A DNA stretch of 64,000 bases from assembly GCA_038373885.1 (NCBI GenBank), contig JAWZYV010014440.1, forward strand, positions 963,001 to 1,027,000. Reading direction: 5' to 3'. The notes beneath the pieces were generated by a model. That model was not told where the DNA came from. It did no database searches and saw only the letters and a program-made list of their open reading frames with translations. Made by a program: the position numbers and the translations under genes. The stretch comes from Cheiracanthium punctorium. Its lineage: Eukaryota; Arthropoda; Arachnida; Araneae; Cheiracanthiidae. Below, in pieces: positions 44,600 through 57,157 of the stretch; position 1 is the stretch's first letter, and every line of letters starts with the position of its first letter.

Positions 44600-47500
44600 A
44601 ACCCTTTGTTTAAAAATACAGTTCATTCCAAGAGCTCCAAAATGTCCTCTAAGATTAAAAAAATTAATATTTTAAAAGAAACTAGCGCTTCTTAGGTAAA
44701 AGATTTTTTTCTTTTATGTTGCGCTCCGGCGACATAATATTCATACAATCTATTTAATGTAAATGACCATGAGACGATAAAACAATTATTTTTAATGTCA
44801 CAAATTCAATGTATTTTTCCTTTGGAAGCTTCCTTTTGAAAAATACTTCGTGAATAATTTATCCACATAATAGTATTGTTACAAAAGTTAGAAGAAAAAG
44901 TATGTTTTTCTTTTATTTGATGTTAAAAACGAGTACAATATTTAGAAAAGTGTCCTGTTTCTCGAAATATATGTCGTATATATGACGTTTTACGTAGTTT
45001 GAGAGTACGGATTGCTGAGACTAAAAATGTTTGGGCCACTGAACTGTTTCTATGTGTTTGTAATCCTCTCAATCTAGAGAAATTTCTAAATTGTTCAACT
45101 AAACCTAAGCATAGCTATAATACCGAGAGACTTTCAGAGTTTATCATCACACATGAAAGTCCAAGGAGGATATATGCATATGCTAACTCTTCTCTTTAAA
45201 CCACTCAGTAGCAAGACGCAGAATTCAAAAGTCACGTTCTCTTGATATTCAGTCTACCTCGAATAAGTTTGTTACACTGCGCTATTTTGTACAGTAAGGC
45301 ACACAGAGAGGGGAAGGGGTAGTTTTACAATGAAATTTGATTCAATTTTTTTAAATTTAAAACTTTTGTTTTGAAATTTAAGAAACATTTCTCTTTTCTA
45401 CTCTTAAACTTTTGATAAATAAATAATTAGAGATAATAAGCATTTCACAAGTATTAGGTTTGAAATCCATGTAAATTGTGAATGGAGCTTTTTGAATCTA
45501 GACCTTTCTTGATGTCTTTTAATAAATTTCATAGTTGAAATATATTCAAAATTGTTGAATCTCAGATTTTATTTTATAAATCTATGAATAAATGAAACAC
45601 TATATTAAGTTTTCAAAAATTTTACATTTTTATAGAATTACATTTCTACAATGAAATACTGTCAAGTAAATACGCATTGCGCTTTACAAACTATGATACT
45701 GCAAATCCTCCAACGAATTTCAGACGTCTTCATAAAGGATATTATTATTGTTATTATGTGGTCTGTCACTATTCCACTAATTAATACCTAACTATTGTTG
45801 TTACAGAAAAAGTCATATTGTTTTAACGGTGATTCTATTTTCTTAAAAACCTATTCATTTGTGCTTTTTATAGGATAATTTGAAGTCTTAACATTTTTAA
45901 AAGTAAAAACTGGTAAACATTGGGTTGTTATTGTAACGCTAAACAAGCAATCATGTTCCCCATCCAACAAAATAATAGAATTATTTTTAAAAAAAAAAGT
46001 TTTGTCGAACAATATGTACACAGCTTTATTTCGACTTTCAAGAAAACTATTTCGCATGACATATTTCTAGAGAAACATGGTAATTCGGTGAATTTGAAGA
46101 TGTACTCTGATAACAATTTTAATCACATGAGAATTTTCAGAATGTTTTGAAGAAAAACTGTTTCTTTGGCAAAAGTGTACAGTAAAAGTTAATTTCTTAA
46201 AAGAATTTCGTACACAGATTCACTAAAGAATTAAAATGTTATTTAACTAAGAAAGAAGAGCCTTTTTTTTTCTTTTCTTTAAAAAAAAATTTTTGTTTTA
46301 TGAAGGTTCCGAATAGATCCGGTGAAATCTAATATTGTTCGAATATTGTTACGGGTGCCACAATAAAAGACTAACTGCATTCGTTATCATATTTATAGTC
46401 AAATGAAAATAAAATGTTAATAGTTTAAAAATAAGAATGTTATCAAAACCAAGAAATTCTTTTCGATATTACATGAACTATTTTACGGCATGGGAAAATT
46501 AAAAATATTTCATCTATCACTACATGGGTCCTTCAAACTAATATTTTATTTTTGTATCATGCGTATAGCGTAATATAGAGAGCACGAAATAAAGAGTTTT
46601 ATTTAGTTGTATTATAATAATCAGGTTTATCTGGCCTTGGAGCAAGTTAGCAGAAATCTGTCAAGCTAATTTTATTTATTTATTTACATTTTATCTGAAC
46701 AAAGCATGGATTTTGTTTTAACTTTAGCTCTCTGTTTATGATCAACTTCAGTTTCAAAAATAAAAGTGACTGCTCTATTTACTGTAAAACTGAAAATTGA
46801 TCAAGAAAAAAAAAATATTATCCCAGGTTGTTTCTATATTGAAAAACATTGATCAAAATCCATTAAAAATAAAGAGTCAAGCTTAAATGAAATCATGTTT
46901 TAAAATTTTAAATCTTATTATCCGTAACAACCTTTTTAATCTACTTTTTTTATGAACAATCTTTTGGTGTTTGAAACTTTTTAAAAGTGGTTCACGTGAT
47001 TTAATTTTTATTATATAGCAGGTAAAATTTATGTATTATATATGTCTTGGTATAAGCACTTTTTTTCCAGCTTTAATTTGATTTTTAGCGAAGAATTGTT
47101 CTTGGCTTCACAAAACTAAATCAAGTTAATAAAAATATTTATATCAAACACTGTAAATATTTTTCACCCTCATAATACAGCAAAAAGTGAAAATTAACTG
47201 GTAAAAGACATTTCAATAAACCAATGAATGTAAATAAAACAGTTTTTCTGAGGAACGATGTTCTGGCATTAATGAAAATAACACATTTATACACATGTGA
47301 ATCTATCGAGTGTGTTGCATGTGAAAAATCTCTAAACTTAAATATTATTGAAGTTTAGTGCCTCGATTTTAAAGGAAATCAATGCATATAAATGTACATA
47401 GTTTAATAGGTCTACTAGGAAGTCATATGGTGTCCACTCAGACTTTTGTTGTTAAATAATGGGAATTTAATCTCAGTAACTCGTGATCTAATTAGTGAAT

Positions 47501-49966
47501 TTGCTTCCACAAATTTAAACTATTAGAAAAGCAAAAACATTAGTTTTAGCGTAATTTAGAGTTCAGGGAAACATATCATCCTGCAAATTCGTAACAATAT
47601 TGTGCAAAAGATTTGTATGATTACTTACACAGTTATAAGGCAACACAAAATTTTCACTCGTTTTATCCTACAGTACTACAATAATTAAAATAATTACCTC
47701 TTATTAACGTATATTCTTTAAAAATTAGACCATTCAATTTATTTTTAATCTAACACTTTTTATAAGGAATTGCTAAAAAAAATATCAGATTTTTGTATAC
47801 TAATTTTCTATTTCTAGCAGAATTGACAAAATGATTTATCAACAAGATTACTAAAATCGGTAAATTTTTATTTCTTTATTTTTTATTTTTTTTCTCACAA
47901 AAATTGGATTCTCAAATATTTTGATAAAAATGAAGTATCCCAGCTCGCTCCAATAAATTTGCCAAGTTTTAAAAATACTAATTTGTTTTAATCAATAAAG
48001 TAGAACAAAAATCTTGTAGAGTCGTTTCTAAAAAGGAACAACATAAATAATCACTCTTTAAAATGGAGATGTTATTCAATTGTTAAAGAAATGTTTGAGT
48101 TCCTTTTCTTCAGATAGCGGAAGTAAGCGCACGTTTTTCTTTAAACTGCTGTTTATGATTGATTGTCTGTTAAAGAACAATTCAAAACAGAGATATTTAT
48201 AAAATCGTTAAATGCGGATGCTTGTTTAAAATAAATTATGCAAATAATAAAAAGAAATCCCATTATCAAGAAAGTTCTTTTTTGTAATATAGTTGAAACA
48301 ATCACGAATAAATGTGTTTACATTACTTGTGTTAGTTACGACGGTAATTTTTTCAGAGCTGTAAGTGTTAAATATTGTGTGCTTTGTAAGAAGAGATGGA
48401 AATCAGTGGATGCCAGATTCGGGATGTAAGGAGGGTGTTCCAGTACATCCCATAAAGGAGAAATAGGTGGAGAGAGCATCCTATTGTATTTTCTGGGAAA
48501 AGTTGAAACTGAAATAACAATGTTGCAATTAAAGAAAATTAGCGGACTTGGCTGTTTATCGCCATCTATTTCGCAAAATCAAGCATTTTATTGTTGTTGA
48601 AAGCAAAACGAGAGCCCAAAGAAATGATGAAATGGCTTTTGCAGCACTATTTCCATAAGTCACGTCATTTATATTCTTGTCCAAGTTTAGGGTTACAATT
48701 GCTCTCTTCACCTATTCTTTTCTATTGAAGAATTACACCTATTCGCCTGTATTGAAGAATTATACCTATTCGTCTGTATTGATTGCCCATTTGATTGCTG
48801 CGATCGTCTGTTGTAGCTAGATTTAGAATTTAATTCACTCGAGAATACGTGCACCCATGGAAGTTTTTGTTGCGTTACTTTTCGAACCATTTACGTAGTT
48901 AAACGCAAAATGCTTTTCGAATAAAACATATTCAAATATTCTAAATATTATGCATTTGTAAACTTCAAAATTTAACATGAAATCTATTGAATAGAATTCA
49001 GTGTTATAGAAAGATAATCTTTAAGATATTTTAAGACTTGTTTTTAATTAAATGAGCACTGCTTGTATAGAACAAAAGGGCTACATTATATGGTTATCGA
49101 TATTCTACGCATTAACACGATCTCTCGGGATTATTATGAAATATATCTCGTGGCAGCACAAAACACTTAATATGATGGAATTTTGAAGTTAATTTCTTAA
49201 GAATAAATTAAATTATCACTTACACACTATGCTTTAGCTTATACTAGGAAAATCGGAAAGTAATGTTGTTTTCACATACGTCCATGTTTGGCTTAATGCG
49301 AACTGCAGAAACTAATAATACAGAGTTTGGTTTATATCTGATGCTTGTAATGAGGTGTTCAATAAGGGATTTCCCTGAATTTGGAATGAAATGGGGATAG
49401 GAAGCCAAAACGCACGTTTTTATCCTATATGTCAATGAAGAAAAGAGAAATCTAGAAAGTTCTTGCTGTGAAATGCAACACACACGAATACCTAAAAATC
49501 AATTTCAGGACTTTTTTTAATTTACATCTCACAACGAGAACGGGTGGCAATCTTTCTTTCTTTCTTTTTTAATTTTTTCTTTTTTTTTCTTCTTTTTTTT
49601 CCCCCATGGCTTTATTGAAAGGAAAAACCAGTTATCTATGAAGTGCTTGCTTTAAAATGTATTAATATGAATCTATCGTTTCGATGCATCTTCTTTGTTG
49701 ATAAAATCCAATAGGGTATAGGGAAAGGTGGTCCAAAATCATCCGAGTGGGTAACAGGATCCACACGTTTCTTTCCATGCAGGTAGCGCTATCTACCGGA
49801 TAACACATAAACTAATTGCGTCAAGCGAAGAAAAAGCAATGGCGGTATTCAAACAACACAGTGTTACATGTCTAAAGAGGATTTTTCGGAAAACTGGGTT
49901 TTATAACATGTGTTATAAGGGAAGTATTCATTTTCTATTTTACCCTATATATAATTGCCCTATATA

Positions 49967-50019
<53 letters not shown>

Positions 50020-50727
50020 ATGTGTGTGTGTGTATAATTATGTGTAATGAATAAATTAACGAACAAAGAACAACAACTTTTTTTTGAAGTTGTGGATGTT
50101 AAAACTAGTTAAAATGGTTCAATTGAAACCAAAATACTATTTATTCACTAACAATTTGTAAAAACTTACAAAAAAAGGAAAGTATATAAAAACATTCAAT
50201 AAAGCCACATTTTATTCTGGCAAATTTTCCTAAAATAAAAATTGGAGTACAACTCTCCGAGCATAATATTATGCCCGAAACTATTTTATCAAATATTGCC
50301 CTAAACATTTGAAATAGCTTCCAAATTTCCGGAGTGACAAGTTACACATGTTAATATATATGATAATGTTCATTTTACTGCAGAGATATGTTTAAAGCAG
50401 TGAAAGTTATAAGAGTTTTATAGCCTGTGGCGAAAGAAGTTCAAACGGCTTTACTTACGCAATTTTACTGAGTAATGTCATTCTATAGTATACACGCGAT
50501 ATTCTCGCAGCGCAAATACTAAAAAATTGGACAATAAACTATAAAATATATATCTCCCTTTTCTTGGAAGCAGTAAAATTCTTACTTATGTAATATGCGT
50601 TCATAGATGCTATCGGAAATGCATATTTAAAAATAAGCATTGCGGACTTCTTCAGTTATACCAAATTGAGTTATTTGTCATAAATATTTTCAAATATCTA
50701 AAAAGTCTATGTGTATGGGTTACTGAT
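44600..50727. other. Long AT-rich non-coding stretch
   Basis: Over 6 kb with no supportable gene. A roughly 26-bp unit (CTGTATTGAAGAATTA-based) repeats about 2.7 times at 48720-48782. A (TA)n then (TG)n microsatellite lies at 49968-50034. Overlapping short frames near 45850-46150 are shadows of AT-rich text. Confidence 0.55.
49968..50034. repeat. (TA)n-(TG)n microsatellite
   Basis: About 15 TA units followed by about 16 TG units with one interruption. Confidence 0.9.
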
Positions 50728-51333
50728 TTAACTCTTCGAAGCGCAAGCATTTTCAGATCGATATAGAAAAGCAACTCGATATACTGCTCAAATCTGAGAA
50801 AGTGCAGCCTTTGCCATCTCTGTATTAACTGTCAGCAGTATGATAAAATAAATAAAAATCTTTGTGAAAAAACACAGATAAGATGTTACTTGTAACTTGA
50901 TACGATCGTTTCGACCAAAAATTCTTTTGGTTTTCTCCAGTCAAAGCACTTCGTCACATTGAACAGAGGGAACTCTGTTCAGTGTGATGAAGGGCTTTGA
51001 CTGATGAAGACCGAAAGAGTTTTGGGTCAAAACGATCGTTTGAAGTTACAAGTAACATCTTATGTGTGTTTTTTCACAATGCTTTTTATTTATTTTATCG
51101 TTTAACACCAGTATTTTGAGTGTTTTTACTGCTATCAGCAGTATGGCAGTCCGCACAACCAGCTATGCCAAAATGTTCTTCAGCTCTATGGCAAGCGATT
51201 GGGTATTCGATCCACCGCCATGATGTCAATAGTTAAATTGAGCGATGGCAACGGCTGCCCTTTTTCACCGTTTGGGGCATTTAACCATATTTTTTGGTGT
51301 CCAGTGGTGAAATCGCTGAAATTAGGTGTTTAA
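50728..51333. mobile_element. TTAA-type MITE (copy Y) with a nested foldback
   Basis: TTAA at 50728-50731 is followed by CTCTTCGAAGCGCAAGC; TTAA at 51330-51333 closes it. The text GAGCGATGGCAACGGCTGCC near 51240 is shared with copies at 16645-16994 and 28036-28411, and GTGCAGCCTTTGCCATC near 50801 is its inverted partner. A 292-bp insertion (50843-51134) splits the element. Confidence 0.6.
50843..51134. mobile_element. Foldback insertion with an 11-bp target duplication
   Basis: An exact 11-bp direct repeat, TCAGCAGTATG, brackets it at 50832-50842 and 51135-51145. Positions 50843-51098 form one imperfect hairpin: the outer arms start ATAAAATAAATAAAAA and end with its complement. The tip is CTTTGACT/AGTCAAAG-type pairing around GAACAGAG-GGAA-CTCTGTTC at about 50961-50980. 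About 36 further bases lie between the hairpin and the right duplication. The same outer arm recurs at 51853-51900. Confidence 0.75.
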
Positions 51334-52632
51334 CGGCGCAGCTCGCGTTAAGGCTGCTTTTTTTAGGACTTTCAATCATACGACTTTGATAGGCTTTTCA
51401 AAGTCACATGATTGATAGAATGACCATTTTGTCATATTATTGCAGAATAAAACGTCAAACAATTTTGATAAGCAGTTCATTTCCTCTTTGAGTCAGATCT
51501 TGTGCTAAAAGATGCAGCATGTCAAGCGTTATTTCATGTGCATCGTTGTTAAAAATAAAAATTAATTTTTCATGCAATTTCTGTTCCGTAATCATATTTC
51601 TTGAATATATCACCAAAATAATACAGCTTGTGACACTTCCACAAACCTATTAGTATGAACAACTAAACAATTCCATACGTAAAATCAGAACTGAATACGT
51701 TAAAATGATCAAGTTTGGATTTATGCAAATTATTCTAGATGCGTTTAGCTTAAGCATTTGAAAGGTTTTTTTTTTGTTGTTGTTAATTCAAAAACAACAA
51801 CGAAAACCCTTTTAAATTAAATATATGCTAAGTTCTGGAAAAATATTAACTTTATTAAACATAAAATAAATAAAAACTTTGTGAAAAAAAGCACACATAA
51901 AAGGTTACTTCATGGCTGTGACATATGTTATATCTGAAGAGAAATTCAATGCAATGTACAGTGATAGGATACTATAGGATACTACCTTCAGGAACGGCCT
52001 ACCTATTTAGTTTAAAGCCTGTTTTAGTTCCTGAAGTGTCCTACTGTCCTGCTGAACCCTAGCTATAGGCTCAGGTCCAGCAAGCAGCGGTTTCCTTCTG
52101 TTTTTTTTTCAGCAAAATTTTTGGATTGCAATTGGTAAAATACATCAGTGTTATACAATATAAAAGCAGTTAGTTTACAATGGTTTACAATTGCTCACAA
52201 TATTGTTCTTAGTAACATTTGACCATAGATACATATATTTAACACGTTCTTTTTTTTTCTTTTATACAATTCTGAAAGTTAAAAAAAGTAAATAAATATC
52301 TAAAAGTAAACAATAGGCTTGAGAATGATAAATTTTTAAAGTAATTTTGAAAAATTTAAACATAAATAAATACAACTAATATTCGAAAATTCCGAAGCGG
52401 TTACAAGCGAATCGGTTAGAGTTCTGTTTTTTAAAGTAAAAAACGAACTAGAAAAAATGGTTGTTTCAGAGAAAAGTAAAAACTTAAAACAGACACAAAT
52501 TGTATCTTTTTTTTCTTCAAAAAATGTAAGAAAGCATTAAATAAAGTACTATTTTTTCTTTAGATAAGTTTTAAATTTCATATTAAATACGGAATAAGTG
52601 TCAGACTTGTTTATATTACGCATTATAGCAGT
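51334..52632. other. AT-rich stretch with small hairpins
   Basis: A hairpin with 18-base arms (two mismatches) lies at 51372-51415 (TCAATCAT...ATGATTGA). At 51853-51900 the text ATAAAATAAATAAAAACTTT, continuing into GCACACATAA, is a one-armed copy of the foldback family at 50843. No gene. Confidence 0.5.
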
Positions 52633-52640
52633 AATCTTAT

Positions 52641-52834
52641 CAGGCCCTTATTATCGCATGGGCAAATCGGGACTTTGCCCAGGGCCCCGGCTCGAAAGGG
52701 CCCCCAATTTCAAATATATTTCTGATATATATATTTTTATATGAAAATTTTATGAAAAATAAAACAAATTTCATAGATGGGGGCCCCCAAATTCATCAAT
52801 GCCCGGGGCCCCCGTTGGTCATAATCAGGCTCTG
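52641..52834. mobile_element. hAT-type MITE (CAGGCCC family)
   Basis: 194 bp with ends CAGGCCCTTATTATCGCATG and, reverse-complemented, CAGAGCCTGATTATGACC. A perfect 8-bp duplication, AATCTTAT, lies at 52633-52640 and 52835-52842. Blocks of GGGCCCC and GGGGGCCCCC sit near both ends. Related ends occur at 17979 and 18670. Confidence 0.9.
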
Positions 52835-52842
52835 AATCTTAT

Positions 52843-54990
52843 AACCGTAAATAAAACCCTTGAGAGCGGTCGCCCCCTCTCAGCAGAAAAATATTCTCAG
52901 TACGGTGGAATGGCCGCCCAGAAAGGTTTCACTGTAGTGGAAAATAATGGATAACAAATGAAACAAAAATAAATATATTAACAACATCCTACGTTTATTT
53001 GTGAATGCATAAAACATAAGATATTAAGTTTCAAATACCTGGAAGATATATCAAAATAAGTTATAGAAATGGTTGAGTAGTTAACACACATTGAAGGTAT
53101 AACGGTTAAAAACAATATAATTTATTAAATGAAGTTTTAATTTTCTGTGTTCAGCGTATTTCTGAGCTCCATATCTCAATGAACTCGAAAAATCAAAACA
53201 AGTATGCTTTAAGATTTTAAAATTCGTATGCATATATGCTATATCCCTGTTACTTCATTACTGCGTTAGCTTTCTGTTTGTGAAAGTTGTAAAAAGATCC
53301 ATGATAACAGTAAAATCCCTTAGAAATGCTTTTAGCAGTCTCTCAAGCAGAAAATTTCTCGAACATTTCTTTGGCTTCTATCAGAAAATTCTATTCCCTG
53401 TGTGCAAAGAAAACAGCTTTCGAGTCGAGCATCTATTTTTAATCTTATTCGCTGAGCGAAAAGAAAAGCGATACACAAAAACAAAAATAAAACTTTTCCG
53501 CCCTCGAATTTTCCAGCCATAGAAATTCAGTTATTTATTTTCCTTTATTTGTCAATTTTTCTCCCTCCAAAACAAGAGTACACACACACACACACACATA
53601 TATATACTGAATAACAAAGACTTAAAACCTAATCAAGACAGAAATACATTTTTAAGAGACGTACTGTGAAAAGGAAAATAAAGTTGTGAAACACTTGCAT
53701 GGAAAAGTGTAGATTAAAGAGCATACGAAAACATCCCTGTAATGCAGACACTATCGAAAAGAAGATTAAAATGTTTTCTTTAATTTAAAGGCGATGACTT
53801 GTGTCTTTAGTTGCGAGCATTGGGATTGTGAATTTGCTGAAACTGTGTACTAAATGTAACATACTGGCACTGTGAGTTACGTCACCGAGAATCAGTGTGT
53901 TAATTAACTAAGCAGGTGCAACCGGTGCATCTGCACAGGGTCCAGTTTTAATACTGTCTAAACAATTCTTTTACTTTTCAAAGCTATTTAATTGAGATGC
54001 TAAATGCAAACTGCTGCTCAAGAGAGGTTAGTTACGACACTACTGAGAAGAGTGAAAGCCTAAAACCTTCTCATGAGCCATGGCGGATCTAAAACAAGAG
54101 GTTTGTGTGTGTTATGGCAAGCCTGCACGTGGGGCATCTGCTTAAGGGAGAGGGCAGGGTGCGAATTGAAGGGGGGGATGCCGGGGATCGTCCCCGGCTA
54201 AAGAATGTAATATCCCAGGCTAGAGAATTATAAATGCCACATATACTATTTTCGATGGAGAGAATTATTTTTTAATCGTTAATAACATATATCAATTTTG
54301 TTTTGCTTGAAATAAACGACTATCACTGAAACACACTTTCAACAATGACTGTCCACAGAACTTAATGTATTGGGATTCTTTTAGATGTTCATGTAAAAGA
54401 ACCATAATGGTTTTCAGCGTTGAAAAGTGTTAAGAAAAAAAATGCTCAGATAGTCTCTTCTGCTTCTTTCGAGAGATTCATTAGGATTATTTATCTTTGC
54501 TTGCCTCTTTTTTTTAAGTTAACAACAATAACCTCCACAATTATTTGCTCGAAATCGCTAAACTTGGCAAACCAGGCACTTCATTACCTCTCAAAACTCT
54601 AAAATTCACTATATTTTGTTGTAGTAAATCATTACTCACGAGGAAGATCCTTCACAGAAAAGAGTGGGGATGTCGAAGACGTGCGTGTTTACAAATGCAG
54701 TCTTATTGAAACAGTGCATCCTTTTAATTAGGTTTCTCAAAAAAGAGGTAAAAGAACAAAACGAAAATACCGAGGGGAAGAGAAACACATATTTTTGGAG
54801 AAAGTCATAAAGATGAAATGAAGTGTGCAAACAGCCATTTTGTCAAGAAAAAAACAACTGAAAAGTGGTGAAGAGTTTAACGAGAATGACCTACTTGAAT
54901 CATATATGAACTTAATAGCTGTACTCTCGTGCTTGAAGATCATTTATTTTTACATGGGTTTTTTATACCTTATGTATATATATTTATTTA
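52843..54990. other. AT-rich stretch with transposon ends
   Basis: No gene. Near 52912-52936 the complement reads CAGTGAAACCTTTCTGGGCG, a pogo/Tigger-like end without a partner. A (CA)n run lies at 53581-53598. A perfect hairpin, GCCGGGGA-TCG-TCCCCGGC, lies at 54180-54198. Confidence 0.45.
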
Positions 54991-56617
54991 CTAGCTGAAG
55001 TACCCGTCCTTGACGGGTTAGTGAATGCAAATTTCCAAAAAGCAAGAACTTTCGTCAGCATTGTAGGAGTACACAGAATGGATGTAGTATGCTGCCAAAG
55101 TAAAGAAAGCGAAGTTATGATTTTTATGTATTGTTAAAATATTACAGGTTAGAGAGTAACTAAGTAATATCATTTCATTCGCTTTAGTCGTAATTATGTG
55201 ATGCGCGAACGAATATTTATGCATATTGAAATAATTTTCGCAAAATCTCAAAATTTAATCAACATTTTTGAAAAATTGGAAGCCTAGAATTTAAGTTGAG
55301 TGACAACCTATCATGTCACCCAAATTCGTTTCATTCCCTGCAGTCTTTATTTCGTGATGCTGGAACAAATTTTCAGCATTTTGAAACGATTTTCGCAAAA
55401 TATCAAAATGTAATCAAAATATTTTTAAAATTCTCTCTCTCAACACGTATAAATTAAGATTAGCAACTACCTATCCTATCACTAAATTTCGTATCATTCG
55501 TATTAGTCGTTATTACGTGATGTTTGAAGAAATATAAGCGTATTTTGAGAGAATTTTCACAAAATCTCAAAATCTAATAAAAATGTTTAAAAAATTGTAC
55601 ACCTATAGTTTATATTGAGCAACCATCTATCATGTGACCCAATTTCATATCATTCGCTTTAGTCATTATTACTTAATGCGGGAACAAAGATTCACTCAGG
55701 TTTAAACGATTTTCGCAAAATCTCGAAATCTTATCAATTTTTTTTAATTAGATGCTTATAGTTTAAGGTGAGTGACCACCTATCATTTCACCAAATATCA
55801 TTTTTTCACCTTTGCAGTTATTACGTGATGTGCGAACACAAATTTACGCAGTTTGAAATGAATTTCGCAAAATCTCAAAATCTAGTCAAGATTTTTTTTT
55901 AATTCGACGCCTATGTTCTAAGTTGAGTGACCACCTATCATGACACCCAATTTCATATCATTCGCTTCTGTCGTTTTTGCCTGATGCTTGAACACAAATT
56001 TACGCAGATTGAAACGATTTTCGCGAAATCTGAAAATCTAATCAAGATTTTTTAAAAATTCGACGCCTATGTTTTAAGTTGAGTGACCACCTATCATGAC
56101 ACCCAATTTCATATCATTCGCTTCAGTCGTTTTTACGTGATGCTTGAACACAAATTTACGCAGTTGGAAACGATTTTCGCAAAATCTGAAAATCTAATCA
56201 AGATTTTTTAAAAATTCGACACCTATGTTTTAAGTTGAGTGACTACTTATCATGACACCCAATTTCATATCATTCGCTTCAGTCGTTTTTACGTGATGCT
56301 TGAACACAAATTTACGCAGTTTGAAACGATTTTCGCAAAATCTGAAAATCTAATCAATATTTTTTAAAAATTCGACACCTATGTTTTAAGTTGAGTGACC
56401 ACCTATCATGACACCCAATTTCATATCATTCGCTTCAGCCGTTTTTACGTGATGCTTAAACAAAAAAAGCGTCACGGACAGAATGACAGAATGACAGACA
56501 GACAAACTTTTTTGTGAGGGCCGCATCGGATTCCCGGGTGCTTGAAACGGATAGAAATCGCAAAATTTTTGAATTCCAAGAAATGTACAGACAAAAGTCT
56601 AATTTTATTTATATAGA
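54991..56617 (-). mobile_element. Non-autonomous Helitron with an internal satellite
   Basis: A 1627-bp element on the minus strand. Its 5' end (right side) reads TCTATATAAATAAAATTAGA after an A; its 3' end (left side) reads ACCCGTC-AAG-GACGGGT, a perfect 7-bp hairpin, then ACTTCAGCTAG before a T. These are textbook Helitron termini and an A/T target without duplication. About 1.3 kb of the interior is a tandem array (55165-56465). No Rep/helicase gene is present. Confidence 0.88.
55165..56465. repeat. About 8.4 tandem units of roughly 155 bp
   Basis: Units recur at about 55170, 55321, 55490, 55643, 55795, 55952, 56110, 56263 and a partial at 56420, each with CATATCATTCGCTT, TTACGTGATG, GATTTTCGCAAAATCT and GTGACCACCTATCATG-type words. 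The four right-hand units are almost identical; units become more diverged toward the left. The array fills most of the Helitron. Confidence 0.9.
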
Positions 56618-56891
56618 TAGTTATATTTATAGAAAGTTTTGATTTTGATAAAATGTTACAGATTTAAGTTTCGAGGCGTTTTTTCGGCAGCAGGTTACAT
56701 TTTGTTTTGAACACTTTATTTGGGACTGATAGCCAGTCGATAATACATATTGAAAATGTTAACAGAAAGACATTAAGAAAACTTACTGCCTGTACATAGT
56801 ATTGATTATTCAGTGAAGTCTGTATGGTTATTCCTTTGGAAGACCCAGTTTTAGCGCATTTTGTTTGCTTTTATTCCCTTTAATTCAGTTT

Positions 56892-57104
56892 GCACTCTAA
56901 AAAATTTGATGCAACGTTTCACAAAAACATGGTACTAGAAAAGTTGGGTCCATAAGGTGGTGAAACCTTGTTCTACATTTAATGCTTCACCAAAGTATGG
57001 TTAAACCAGAGAAGCAAATGTTGGAACAACGTTTCACCATCTTATGGATCCAACTTTCCAGTACCTTGTTTTGGTAAAATGTTGCACCAATTTTTTAAAA
57101 GTGC
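56892..57104. mobile_element. Foldback MITE, 213 bp
   Basis: The two halves are reverse complements with a short loop: GCACTCTAAAAAATTTGATG on the left pairs with text ending AATTTTTTAAAAGTGC on the right, and GGTCCATAAGGTGGTGAAAC pairs with GTTTCACCATCTTATGGATC. The target duplication is not clear. Confidence 0.75.
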
Positions 57105-57157
57105 ATTACATGTTCTGGAATTTATCTTTTGCTGTGCCAAAATAGAACTTATATATA

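Noticed and set aside
46341..46400. TGTTACGGGTGCCACAATAAAAG as a possible solo LTR start
   Set aside because: It resembles an LTR opening and has a poly(A)-signal-like word, but no matching end or second copy was found.
48708..48890. 60-codon frame with repeated Asn-Arg-Asn-Ser-Ser-Ile-like text
   Set aside because: It arises from a roughly 26-bp tandem repeat of about 2.7 units; no start context or family supports a peptide gene.
55165..56465. CRISPR-like array of regular repeats
   Set aside because: The units are about 155 bp and contiguous with no unique spacers, and they lie inside a Helitron in eukaryotic DNA. It is a tandem satellite.
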